This document shows, piece after piece, positions 12,748 through 20,706 of a DNA stretch of 20,737 nucleotides; the stretch's first letter is position 1, and each line of letters begins with the position of its first letter. This DNA comes from RGIG1828 sp045654685. GTDB taxonomy: Bacteria; Bacillota; Clostridia; UMGS1810. The stretch lies in NCBI GenBank assembly GCA_045654685.1, contig JAZONV010000008.1, positions 1 through 20,737 of the forward strand, written 5' to 3'. The notes below the pieces were generated by a model, which was not told where the DNA came from, ran no database searches, and was given only the letters and a program-made list of their open reading frames with translations. Position numbers and translations under genes: made by a program.

Positions 12748-13644
12748 TTATTCCTCTTCTTTTTTCTGAATTTCGCTAAGTATTTCTTCAAGTTCTGCTT
12801 TTTCAAAAACGTATTTTTCAGGACAGAAATGGCAACACATTTCTGCTTTTCCGTCTTCTTCAATGATTGCTTTAAGCTCTGTTTCTCCAACGGATGCGAG
12901 AACTTTTCTTACTCTTTCTTTTGAACAGTTGCACAAATATTCCATGTCTTGCTTGTCTGTTATGTGAAAATCTATTCCGTCCAATGCAACTCCAAGAATA
13001 TCTTCAGGAGTCATTCCGCTGTCCATCATTTCGGTTACGCTCTTGATTTTTGTGAGATTTTCTTCAAGTTTATCAATTACGGCATCCTCTGCGCCGGGCA
13101 TAACCTGAAGAATAAATCCGCCGGAGCATTTGACACAATAGTCCTTGTCCACCAAAACTCCAAGGGCAACAACAGATGGAACCTGTTCCGAAATTGCATA
13201 ATATTTTGCAAGGTCATCTCCGATTTCGCCTGTTACAAGAGGGATTTTTCCAATGTGTGGTTCTTTCAGACCAAGGTCGGTGATAACGGTCAAAAATCCG
13301 TCTGTTCCTATTGCTCCTCCAACGTTCAATTTTCCATCGGGTCGAAGCGGCAAATCAGCAGATGGATTTCCCACATATCCCTTGACTTTCAGGTCAGGTC
13401 CTGAAACTGCAAGAACTCTTCCCAATGGGCCGTTTCCTGTCATTTGAAGTGTTACAAGGTCTTTTTCGCCTTTAAGCATTGCACCCATCATTGAAGCCGC
13501 CGAAAGAAGTCTGCCGAGAGCGGCTGTTGCAACAGGTGTTGTGTTATGATATTCAAATGCTTTCTGCACAGTATTTGTGCTACAGCAAGCAAAGGCTCTG
13601 ACAAATCCCTCATCGCTTGCCGCACGTACTAAATAGTCATTCAT
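12748..13644 (-). CDS. hslO: redox-regulated chaperone Hsp33
   Basis: Hsp33 is a cytoplasmic holdase switched on by oxidation and unfolding. The 298-residue protein has the usual length, with the N-terminal domain (LVRAASDEGFVRAFACCSTN, LGRLLSAASMMGAMLKG, QMTGNGPLGRVLAV). The C-terminal zinc centre is CNC (238, 240) and CHFC (271, 274), so all four redox cysteines are present. The start at 13644 has GAGGAG about nine bases upstream. It is co-transcribed with the HAD phosphatase. Keeping Hsp33 in a presumed strict anaerobe fits protection against transient oxygen or chlorine stress. Confidence 0.95.
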   Translation of the reverse strand: MNDYLVRAASDEGFVRAFACCSTNTVQKAFEYHNTTPVATAALGRLLSAASMMGAMLKGEKDLVTLQMTGNGPLGRVLAVSGPDLKVKGYVGNPSADLPLRPDGKLNVGGAIGTDGFLTVITDLGLKEPHIGKIPLVTGEIGDDLAKYYAISEQVPSVVALGVLVDKDYCVKCSGGFILQVMPGAEDAVIDKLEENLTKIKSVTEMMDSGMTPEDILGVALDGIDFHITDKQDMEYLCNCSKERVRKVLASVGETELKAIIEEDGKAEMCCHFCPEKYVFEKAELEEILSEIQKKEEE

Positions 13645-13683
13645 AATTATGACTCCTCATATAAAAAAATTCCAATTTACACT

Positions 13684-13727
13684 ATAAGGGACTGTAACCC
13701 CCATACCGGAGATGCCAGTCCCTTTAT
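13684..13727 (-). repeat. hairpin between oadA and hslO
   Basis: TAAGGGACTG (13685-13694) pairs with CAGTCCCTTTA (13716-13726), and CTCC/GGGG can extend the stem inside. No T run follows directly on the minus strand, so it is not a classic terminator. It may partly end the decarboxylase transcript or protect its 3' end. Confidence 0.55.
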
Positions 13728-13736
13728 AACCTTTAA

Positions 13737-15131
13737 TTAAAACTGAACATATATTGTTCTTTCAGCGTCTGATGATGCTTCTTTTTTGGAAGGATTATTA
13801 CGTTCTTTCAAAAATCCTGAAGCAACCTGCGGGAAGAGAGCATAGCTGAGTACATCTTCTTCACATTTGATAAGATCGCCTGCTTCTTTTTTATATTTTT
13901 CAAGTTCGGGCTGTAAAAGGTCTGCAGGTCTCACGGTGATAATTTCGTCATCACCGATTGCTTTCTTTCTCACTTCTTCATTAACAGGTGCAGGAAGCTG
14001 ACCATATTCGCCACGAAGGAGTGCTTTTGATTCTTTTGTAATCATCTTGTATCTTTCCCCTGCCAGGACATTGAGAACTGCCTGTGTTCCTACAATCTGG
14101 CTTGTGGGAGTTACGAGAGGAGGATAACCAAAGTCTTCTCTTACTCTCGGAACTTCTGCCAAAACGTCATAATACTTATCTTCAGCATTGTTCTGTTTAA
14201 GCTGGGAGATAAGGTTTGAAAGCATACCGCCGGGAACCTGATAGAGAAGAGTGTTTGCATCAACGTTCAGCACTTTGGGATCAAGACTTCCTCTTTCTTT
14301 GAGTTCGTTTGCAATGGTTCTGAAGTGTTTTGCAGCTTTGCTCATAACTTCAAGGTCAAGACCTGTATCTCTTTCTGTGCCTTTGAGTGTTGCAACCAAA
14401 GATTCTGTTGCAGGGTTACTTGTTCCGTTAGCCATTGGTGAGAGTGCACAGTCAACAATGTCAACGCCTGCCTGAGCCGCCATAAGGTTTGTCATATCAC
14501 CTGTACCTGCGGTGTTGTGAGTGTGAAGATGAATTGGCACTCCAACATTTTCTTTGAGTTTTTTAACAAGACTGTATGCATCATAGGGCAACAAAAGGTT
14601 TGCCATATCTTTAATACAAATTGTGTCTGCGCCCATTTTTTCAAGGTCACATGCAAGACGAACAAAGTAGTCTTCGTTGTGAACGGGGCTTGTGGTATAA
14701 CTGATTGCAGCTTCGCACATACCGCCATACTTTTTAACAAATTTGATTGCAGCCTCAAGGTTTCTTGGGTCATTGAGAGCATCAAATACTCTTACAACAT
14801 CAATACCGTTTTCTATGGATTTTTTACAAAATGCTTCAACAACGTCATCTGCATAGTGCTTATATCCGAGAATGTTCTGTCCTCTGAAAAGCATCTGAAG
14901 TTTGGTGTTGGGCATATGTTTTTTGATTGTACGAAGTCTTTCCCATGGATCTTCGTTCAAAAATCTCATACATGAATCAAAAGTTGCTCCGCCCCAACAT
15001 TCAACAGACCAGTATCCAACTTTATCGAGAAGTTCCAGAGCAGGAATCATATCTTCAATTTTCATACGAGTTGCCGCCTGAGACTGATGAGCGTCTCTTA
15101 AGATTGTATCTGTAATAAAAAGTTTAGACAT
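13737..15131 (-). CDS. oadA: oxaloacetate/methylmalonyl-type decarboxylase alpha subunit (carboxyltransferase)
   Basis: This subunit moves the carboxyl group of its substrate (oxaloacetate in the best-known family member) to biotin on the carrier subunit. The 464-residue protein covers only the carboxyltransferase. FITDTILRDAHQSQAATRM at the N-terminus, the likely carbamylated lysine at 174 in CIKDMANLL, and metal-ligand HLHTH at 201-205 are all present. The C-terminal PYC-OadA helix domain ends at LFPQVASGFLKER. There is no fused biotin domain, because the carrier is the separate gene at 16907, as in 5S/split systems. The start has AGGA about ten bases upstream. It is the last gene of the operon. 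A pyruvate carboxylase role is less likely without a biotin carboxylase domain. Confidence 0.9.
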   Translation of the reverse strand: MSKLFITDTILRDAHQSQAATRMKIEDMIPALELLDKVGYWSVECWGGATFDSCMRFLNEDPWERLRTIKKHMPNTKLQMLFRGQNILGYKHYADDVVEAFCKKSIENGIDVVRVFDALNDPRNLEAAIKFVKKYGGMCEAAISYTTSPVHNEDYFVRLACDLEKMGADTICIKDMANLLLPYDAYSLVKKLKENVGVPIHLHTHNTAGTGDMTNLMAAQAGVDIVDCALSPMANGTSNPATESLVATLKGTERDTGLDLEVMSKAAKHFRTIANELKERGSLDPKVLNVDANTLLYQVPGGMLSNLISQLKQNNAEDKYYDVLAEVPRVREDFGYPPLVTPTSQIVGTQAVLNVLAGERYKMITKESKALLRGEYGQLPAPVNEEVRKKAIGDDEIITVRPADLLQPELEKYKKEAGDLIKCEEDVLSYALFPQVASGFLKERNNPSKKEASSDAERTIYVQF

Positions 15132-15158
15132 ATATATTCCATCCTTTCTTTATTGAGT

Positions 15159-15204
15159 TATCCCGTGGTTTCCAAAGGGATTTCTGTCTTTGGAAACCCG
15201 GATA
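15159..15204 (-). repeat. strong intercistronic hairpin between oadB and oadA
   Basis: A long stem (15159-15177 with 15188-15204, two-base bulge) with a ten-base loop occupies most of the gap between the beta and alpha genes. No T run follows on the minus strand. It probably sets subunit stoichiometry through mRNA processing or stability rather than termination. Confidence 0.7.
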
Positions 15205-15221
15205 TTATTTTGTAGTCCTTA

Positions 15222-16877
15222 TTATTTAGCCAAAAGCGCAATGAGTGCACCTGCCGCAATTGCAGAGCCTATAACACCTGCAACGTTGGGACCCATAGCG
15301 TGCATAAGAAGGAAGTTTGCAGGATTTTCTTCCTGACCAACTTTTTGTGATACTCTTGCTGCCATGGGAACTGCAGAAACTCCGGCAGAACCGATAAGGG
15401 GGTTGATTTTGTTTTTGAGGAACAAGTTCATAAATTTAGCAAGAAGCACACCGCATGCAGTTGCAACACCAAAGGCAATAACACCCATAGCAACAATGAG
15501 GAGAGTGTCAACAGAGATAAATGTTTTGCCTGTTGCAGTTGCACCAACGGAAATTCCCAGGAACACTGTTACAATGTTCATAAGTTCGTTCTGAACTGTT
15601 TTTGAAAGTCTTTCGCAAACGCCGGATTCTTTAAGAAGGTTACCAAGCATAAGGCATCCGACAAGAGCCGCAGCAGATGGAACTAAAAGTGCAACAAAGA
15701 TTGTTACAACAATGGGGAATATGATTTTTTCTTTCTGTGAAACAGGACGGAGAGCCTTCATTTCTATCTGACGTTCTGCTTTTGTTGTGAGGGCTTTCAT
15801 AATGGGAGGCTGAATTACGGGAACCAGAGCCATGTATGAATATGCCGCAACAGCGATAGGTCCGAGAAGTTCGGGAGCAAGTTTTGATGTTACAAAAATT
15901 GCTGTAGGACCGTCAGCACCACCGATAATACCGATTGAAGCCGCCTGTTCGGGTGTGAAGAAATAGGAAGCAGCCACATATGTTGCAAAAATACCAACCT
16001 GAGCCGCAGCACCTAAAAGAAGACTTTTGGGGTTTGCAATGAGGGGACCGAAGTCTGTCATTGCACCAACACCAACAAAGATAAGACAAGGGTATATTCC
16101 GAGTTTAACACCAAGATACAAAATGTCTATAAGTCCGGGTGTGATTGCATTTGAAGCATTGAAAAGTTCCCAGTGAACATGTCCGCCTGCAAAAAGTTCT
16201 TCGTGGAAAATTCCTGCACCTGCAAGGTTTGTGAGAAGCATACCAAAGGAGATAGGAAGAAGAAGAAGGGGTTCAAACTTCTTAACTATCGCAAGGTAGA
16301 AAAGGAGGCAGGAAATCAGAATCATAACAACCTGACGCCAGTCTGTGATGGAAAAACCTGTCTGTTTTAAAAAGTTTACAACAGCTTCAAGTTTTGAAAC
16401 TTCGGGAACGTTTGTGATGTCATTATATGAAAATTCAACAGTTTCTCCGTTTGTATCAAGATACCATCCGTTACAGTTTATAACGGGATTCTTTTCGCCT
16501 TCGGCAAGCTGAATTTTATATTCAAATTCAACTTCCTGACCTGCTCCAACGGGGAAGCCCTGAGGTGTGAATCTGTAGTCGAAAGCAAGTCCGTATTCGC
16601 CCTCTTCAGCAACACCATTATTTGCACCATAGTCGCTGACAATTAAGTTTTCAGGGTTTTCAAATGTGAACATTAAGTGCCCTTTGATTTCTTCAAGGGT
16701 TTTGTTGGCAACAACAATTGAAAGGGTTTCTCCTTTTTCATCAATTGATGCTGATTTTATGAACAATGCACTATCTGCTTTGTTTTCATCTTTGGCACCA
16801 TCTGCGAAAACACTTCCGGCAAGAGTGGTGGTGAGAATGAGAACAATAGCAAGAATGCTGAAAATTCTCTTTTTCAT
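15222..16877 (-). CDS. oadB: sodium-translocating decarboxylase beta subunit with secreted N-terminal extension
   Basis: This is the membrane subunit that decarboxylates carboxybiotin and exports Na+. From about residue 165 the protein is a normal OadB: FLKQTGFSITDWRQVVMILISC, FEPLLLLPISFGMLLTN, the Na+/proton site GIIGGADGPTAIF with Asp 322, QPPIMKALTTKAER, and the C-terminal NPLIGSAGVSAVP and MHAMGPNVAGVIG motifs. About nine to eleven hydrophobic segments are visible. It is 551 residues long against roughly 375-435 for the family. The extra part is a signal peptide (cleavage after VFA, residue 25) and a soluble beta-rich domain (about 30-155), predicted outside the membrane. GGAGGA lies seven bases before ATG 16877. 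The frame is continuous, so this is a true fusion. Confidence 0.9.
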   Translation of the reverse strand: MKKRIFSILAIVLILTTTLAGSVFADGAKDENKADSALFIKSASIDEKGETLSIVVANKTLEEIKGHLMFTFENPENLIVSDYGANNGVAEEGEYGLAFDYRFTPQGFPVGAGQEVEFEYKIQLAEGEKNPVINCNGWYLDTNGETVEFSYNDITNVPEVSKLEAVVNFLKQTGFSITDWRQVVMILISCLLFYLAIVKKFEPLLLLPISFGMLLTNLAGAGIFHEELFAGGHVHWELFNASNAITPGLIDILYLGVKLGIYPCLIFVGVGAMTDFGPLIANPKSLLLGAAAQVGIFATYVAASYFFTPEQAASIGIIGGADGPTAIFVTSKLAPELLGPIAVAAYSYMALVPVIQPPIMKALTTKAERQIEMKALRPVSQKEKIIFPIVVTIFVALLVPSAAALVGCLMLGNLLKESGVCERLSKTVQNELMNIVTVFLGISVGATATGKTFISVDTLLIVAMGVIAFGVATACGVLLAKFMNLFLKNKINPLIGSAGVSAVPMAARVSQKVGQEENPANFLLMHAMGPNVAGVIGSAIAAGALIALLAK

Positions 16878-16906
16878 ATCATTTTCCTCCGAATAAAATT
16901 AAGTAA

Positions 16907-17251
16907 TTATTTAAGTGTGCAAAGAACTGTGCCGTTTGCAACGGAAGCGCCTTTCTGAACGCTTACGGAGGTGATTGTGCCGTCGTTTGGAGCCATGATT
17001 TCATTTTCCATTTTCATTGCTTCAAGAATGAAGAGAACGTCGCCTTTTTTAACAGAGTCGCCGTTTGCAACGTTTACTGCAAGGATTGTTCCCTGCATGG
17101 GGGATACAACTTCAGCGCCATCGCCTGATGCTGCAGGTGCTGCAGAAGGAGCGGGAGCTGCACTCTGTGCTTTTTTTGCTTCTTCTTCTGAAATGAGTTC
17201 GATTGATACTACATATTCTGTTCCGTTTACATTAACTTTATAATTTTTCAT
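16907..17251 (-). CDS. biotin carboxyl carrier subunit of the decarboxylase
   Basis: The 114-residue protein carries biotin between the alpha and beta subunits. It has an N-terminal segment MKNYKVNVNGTEYVVSIE, a flexible Ala/Pro/Ser linker (residues about 28-45), then a biotinyl-lipoyl domain with the attachment motif EAMKMEN, biotinyl Lys 80, in the expected hairpin turn. It resembles the delta/gcdC/mmdC carrier. GAGAGG lies nine bases before ATG 17251. Gene order is gamma, carrier, beta, alpha. No biotin ligase gene is present in the window. Confidence 0.93.
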   Translation of the reverse strand: MKNYKVNVNGTEYVVSIELISEEEAKKAQSAAPAPSAAPAASGDGAEVVSPMQGTILAVNVANGDSVKKGDVLFILEAMKMENEIMAPNDGTITSVSVQKGASVANGTVLCTLK

Positions 17252-17287
17252 GAAAATTTTCCTCTCTTTTTTTAGTTTAAGTCTGAT

Positions 17288-17554
17288 TTACGCTTTTTTG
17301 AATGATACAATTCTGATGTTTTTCACATCTTCGCCAAGGTCCTCAGCGATTGCAGCACAAACAGCTGCCGCAAGATCTGCAGGAATGTTCTCCTTTCCGT
17401 TTCCGGATGCCGCTTTTGGAGCGGACGCAGTTTCAATTTTCTTTTCGGGAATAAGTTTACATATGAAGCTCATGAGATTGCAAAGAAGAATGATGCAGAT
17501 GAGTCCAACGAAAACTGTTGAAATTCCCATAATACAAACGAATGCATTTGACAT
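17288..17554 (-). CDS. oadG: decarboxylase gamma subunit (OadG family)
   Basis: This small membrane-anchored subunit is thought to assemble the alpha and beta subunits. The 88-residue protein has one N-terminal transmembrane helix (FVCIMGISTVFVGLICIILLCNLM), then a charged Ala-rich linker and a C-terminal helical tail (PADLAAAVCAAIAEDLGEDVKNIRIVSFKK), as in OadG-type proteins. A very strong AAAGGAGGGG at 17561-17570 is six bases from the ATG. It is the first gene of the operon. Confidence 0.85.
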   Translation of the reverse strand: MSNAFVCIMGISTVFVGLICIILLCNLMSFICKLIPEKKIETASAPKAASGNGKENIPADLAAAVCAAIAEDLGEDVKNIRIVSFKKA

Positions 17555-17578
17555 TCAAAACCCCTCCTTTCGGTGCTG

Positions 17579-17608
17579 ATTATATTACGGATGAAATTTC
17601 TCATTAAA
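17579..17608 (-). promoter_or_regulatory. putative promoter of the decarboxylase operon
   Basis: TATAAT lies at 17579-17584 on the minus strand, with TTAATG or TTTAAT as a weak -35 at 17602-17608. The leader would be about 18 bases and contains the gamma-subunit ribosome site. The rest of the divergent gap (17609-17780) is AT-rich with long T runs. A small TTGGG/CCCAA hairpin at 17729-17745 is the only other structure seen. Confidence 0.4.
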
Positions 17609-17782
17609 TAACATCCAATTTATGCCATATTCACTTATTCTATATTATCCCCTTTTTTCCTTTTTTTTTTGAAAGAAAATTCAAAATTTCTGAAATTCAT
17701 TGCAAATATCAAAAAAATTCTTTGTTTTTTGGGTATTTTGCCCAATTTTTAATCGGCAATTTATAGGCATATAAAATATGTC

Positions 17783-17814
17783 TTGTGTTATTCTATATAT
17801 TATGATATTATAAT
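17783..17814 (+). promoter_or_regulatory. putative promoter of the NSS transporter operon
   Basis: TTGTGT (17783-17788) and TATTAT (17806-17811) are 17 bases apart. An overlapping exact TATAAT (17809-17814) is an alternative -10. The transporter start codon follows after about 60 bases. Confidence 0.4.
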
Positions 17815-17876
17815 GTAGTATTTTATACAAAAACAAAATTCATCCGTTTTATTGTGCGGTATGAAAGGAGATTATT

Positions 17877-19283
17877 ATGGAAAGAGAAAACTTTGGGTCG
17901 AGAATAGGTTTTATCCTTATCTCTGCCGGTTGTGCCATAGGTCTTGGCAACGTGTGGCGTTTCCCCTACATTGTGGGACAGTATGGAGGCGCAATTTTTA
18001 TTTTAATTTATCTTTTATTTCTTCTGATTTTCGGACTTCCCATTATGGCAATGGAATTCTCCGTCGGAAGAGCAAGCAGATTGAGTGTGGCAAGTTCCTT
18101 TAAGGCATTGGAACCAAAGGGCACAAAATGGCATTGGTTCGGTGCTTTCGGCATGGCAGGAAACTATCTTCTGATGATGTTTTATACCGTCATTTCCGGA
18201 TGGATGGTTGCCTATCTTGTAAAGAGCATCAAAGGTGATTTTGCAGGACTTGAACCTGCAGGAGTAAGTGCAGAGTTTGGTTCTCTGGTTTCAAACCCCG
18301 TATCACTTGTTCTTTATATGGCATTGGTTGTGGTTCTCGGTTTTCTCATTTGTTCAATGGGTCTTAAAAAAGGCGTTGAAAAAGTGACAAAAGTGATGAT
18401 GACAGCACTTTTGGGGATCATATCCGTTCTTGCAATTCGTTCAGTAACTTTGGATGGTGCCGGAGAAGGTCTTCGTTATTATCTTGTGCCAAGCCTTGAA
18501 AAATTCACAGACTACAGTCTTGGTGAAGTTATTTTCGCCGCTCTCGGTCAGTCGTTTTTCACCCTTTCTATAGGTATCGGTTCAATGGCAATCTTTGGCA
18601 CATATATAGACAAAAAACGTCGCCTTATGGGTGAAACAATTTCAATTGCCCTTTTGGACACATTTGTGGCATTTGTTGCAGGTCTCATCATTTTCCCTGC
18701 TTGTTCAGCATATAACATCGGTTATGCACAAGGCCCCGGACTTATCTTTGAAACACTTCCCAATGTGTTCAACTCAATGCCTCTGGGAAGACTTTGGGGA
18801 AGCCTTTTCTTCCTCTTTATGACCTTTGCGGCAATGTCTACCGTAATTGCAGTTTTTGAAAACATTGTGTCCTTTGCAATGGACCTTTGGAACTGGTCAA
18901 GAAAGAAAGCTTGTCTCATAAATGTTTTTGCTGTAATTATTCTTTCAATTCCCTGTGCCCTCGGATTTAATCTCTGGTCAGGTATTCAGCCTCTTGGCCC
19001 CGGTTCAGGAATACTCGACCTTGAAGACTTTATTGTTTCAAACAACCTCTTACCTCTCGGTTCACTTGTTTATGTATGCTTCTGTACATGGAACAAAAAA
19101 GGTTGGGGATGGAACAACTTCATTGAAGAGGCAAACACAGGAAAAGGTGTTAAATATCCTGCAAAGCTTTATTTCTATGCAAAATATATTATGCCCGTAG
19201 TTCTCCTTGTTTTCTGGGTACACGGATACATTTCAAAATTCTTCCCTTCATTCTATGCTGACATCTTGAATATTTTCAAATAA
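17877..19283 (+). CDS. sodium:neurotransmitter symporter family (NSS) transporter
   Basis: This is a Na+-coupled importer of the LeuT/TnaT/MhsT family in the cytoplasmic membrane, most likely taking up an amino acid or amine. The 468-residue protein starts with the family signature GFILISAGCAIGLGNVWRFPYIVGQYGGAIF (first broken helix, Na+ and substrate site). GLPIMAMEFSVGRAS follows, and TM6 is represented by ALGQSFFTLSIGIGSMAIFGTY. About eleven to twelve membrane segments are visible. AAAGGAG at 17863-17869 precedes ATG 17877. It is divergent from the Na+-pumping decarboxylase, which could supply its driving gradient. The substrate cannot be told from the sequence. Confidence 0.92.
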   Translation: MERENFGSRIGFILISAGCAIGLGNVWRFPYIVGQYGGAIFILIYLLFLLIFGLPIMAMEFSVGRASRLSVASSFKALEPKGTKWHWFGAFGMAGNYLLMMFYTVISGWMVAYLVKSIKGDFAGLEPAGVSAEFGSLVSNPVSLVLYMALVVVLGFLICSMGLKKGVEKVTKVMMTALLGIISVLAIRSVTLDGAGEGLRYYLVPSLEKFTDYSLGEVIFAALGQSFFTLSIGIGSMAIFGTYIDKKRRLMGETISIALLDTFVAFVAGLIIFPACSAYNIGYAQGPGLIFETLPNVFNSMPLGRLWGSLFFLFMTFAAMSTVIAVFENIVSFAMDLWNWSRKKACLINVFAVIILSIPCALGFNLWSGIQPLGPGSGILDLEDFIVSNNLLPLGSLVYVCFCTWNKKGWGWNNFIEEANTGKGVKYPAKLYFYAKYIMPVVLLVFWVHGYISKFFPSFYADILNIFK

Positions 19284-19301
19284 TATAAAGGAGATGCTGA
19301 A

Positions 19302-20600
19302 ATGAAAAAAATTCTTGCTCTTATCACCGCCCTTTTAATGGTTATGCCAACCTTTGCCATGGCTGATGAAAATGACTGTGATGATATCTTCAACAACCCC
19401 ATTCTTACAATTGTTGCAACATTAAAGGACGAGCCTTCACAGCCTGCCCCGGATGCAACTTTAATTGACAAATCTATCTATGGCACCTACAACTTTGATT
19501 CCGACGGCTATTCTTTCTCCGAGGTTTCAATATACTCCGACGGTTCCTACACCGAAACCTTCCTTTTTGAACAGCCCCACTACAGACTTGACAAGGCAAC
19601 AAAACATTTCCCTGCATACCTTGAAGATACAAATGGTTTTTATATAAGTTATGAGGAAACCGAAGAAAAATCAGAATACGGCTATTTCGAAGATTTGTAT
19701 CTTACGGATTTAAGAGGCGGCGAAATCACAAGAGAACTTGTTGGTTCAATCGATTCCTTTGCGGACGCCGAAACCTACCATATTGTATACAATGTATACA
19801 CTGCAAAAATGGTAAACGGGGAAAAAGTGAGAGAAAAAATCAACGAAAACCCTCTTACATTTGAAGAAGTTGAAGCCTTGAAAATTGGTACAAGTTATGA
19901 TGACGGTTTGAAATTCGGACCTCTCCCGGCTGATGAATACGGATTTATGAATGGTTACACCGACATTAACGGAAAAGTGTATTTCGCAGATCCCGTTGCC
20001 ACATACTACAATTACTTCTACAACTTGGGTTACCTTGTGGAAACTTCCAACAACGGCTACGCTCTTGACTATTCCATCGACGATCCCGAAAGTCAGAGAG
20101 TGTATACATCAAACATCAAAAATGTTTTCACCGAAGAAAGTTGCTGTTTCGATGATACAAACATCCGCTCAATTTTCAACTCAGGATACGCTCTCGTTGA
20201 TGTGAAGGACGAAGCAAGAAAAGAAACAACCTATATCGCAAAGGTTAAGAGTGCTGTTATAAAGGTTATGGTTGACGGTCAAAAAGTTCTCTTTGATGTG
20301 CTTCCCACAATCAAAGACGGCAGAACTCTTGTTCCCCTCCGTGCAATTTTTGAAGCATTGAATGCCGATGTTTCATGGGAAGCTTCAACACAGACCATCA
20401 CCGCAAAAAAAGATGACAAAACTATTGTTCTTGCCATAGGTTCCGACAAAATGCTTGTTGACGGCGAAGAAAAAGTTCTTGATGTTCCCGCAAGCATAAC
20501 AGACGGAAGAACACTTGTTCCTGTAAGAGCAATTTCGGAAGCATTCGGTTGTAATGTTTCCTGGAATGCAGACGACAGATGCGTTAATATTGAAAAATAA
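19302..20600 (+). CDS. secreted protein with copper-amine-oxidase-N stalk domain
   Basis: The 432-residue protein begins with a signal peptide (KKILALITALLMVMPTFAMA, cleavage near residue 21). The middle, residues 30-310, is acidic, rich in Tyr/Asp/Glu and unrecognised. Residues about 318-432 form the copper-amine-oxidase N-terminal ('stalk') domain with its paired signatures: DGRTLVPLRAIFEALNADVSWE and DGRTLVPVRAISEAFGCNVSWN. Despite the family name there is no amine oxidase, and in clostridia this domain is found in surface and export proteins. AAAGGAG lies eight bases upstream. The gap to the transporter stop is 18 bases, so the two genes are probably co-transcribed and may work together at the cell surface. 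Confidence 0.8.
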   Translation: MKKILALITALLMVMPTFAMADENDCDDIFNNPILTIVATLKDEPSQPAPDATLIDKSIYGTYNFDSDGYSFSEVSIYSDGSYTETFLFEQPHYRLDKATKHFPAYLEDTNGFYISYEETEEKSEYGYFEDLYLTDLRGGEITRELVGSIDSFADAETYHIVYNVYTAKMVNGEKVREKINENPLTFEEVEALKIGTSYDDGLKFGPLPADEYGFMNGYTDINGKVYFADPVATYYNYFYNLGYLVETSNNGYALDYSIDDPESQRVYTSNIKNVFTEESCCFDDTNIRSIFNSGYALVDVKDEARKETTYIAKVKSAVIKVMVDGQKVLFDVLPTIKDGRTLVPLRAIFEALNADVSWEASTQTITAKKDDKTIVLAIGSDKMLVDGEEKVLDVPASITDGRTLVPVRAISEAFGCNVSWNADDRCVNIEK

Positions 20601-20626
20601 AAAAGTGCGCTAACACGCACATCAAC

Positions 20627-20668
20627 ACCCCTACCCCTCAATCTTGAGGGGTGGGGGTTTTCTTTTTT
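20627..20668 (+). terminator. strong terminator of the transporter/stalk-protein operon
   Basis: A 13-bp GC-rich stem (20628-20640 with 20645-20657, one G-U pair) with a four-base loop is followed by TTTTCTTTTTT. A smaller GTGCG/CGCAC hairpin stands just before it at about 20605-20620. Confidence 0.9.
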
Positions 20669-20678
20669 CTAATTTTAA

Positions 20679-20706
20679 TGTAAAATATTCATATGAGTAT
20701 TTTACA
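20679..20706. promoter_or_regulatory. 28-bp near-perfect palindrome
   Basis: Two 14-base arms (TGTAAAATATTCAT and ATGAGTATTTTACA) match in 13 of 14 positions with no spacer. The sequence follows the operon terminator, in the start region of whatever lies beyond the window. It looks like a dimeric-regulator operator rather than a terminator, since no T run follows. The last 31 bases of the window hold nothing else that I can support. Confidence 0.5.

Noticed and set aside
12949..13404. 151-codon forward frame opposite hslO
   Set aside because: It is antisense to conserved Hsp33 sequence, with low-quality composition and no start signal.
17729..17750. TTGGG/CCCAA hairpin followed by five T as a terminator
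   Set aside because: The stem has only five pairs and the site lies between two divergent promoters, where no transcript needs ending.
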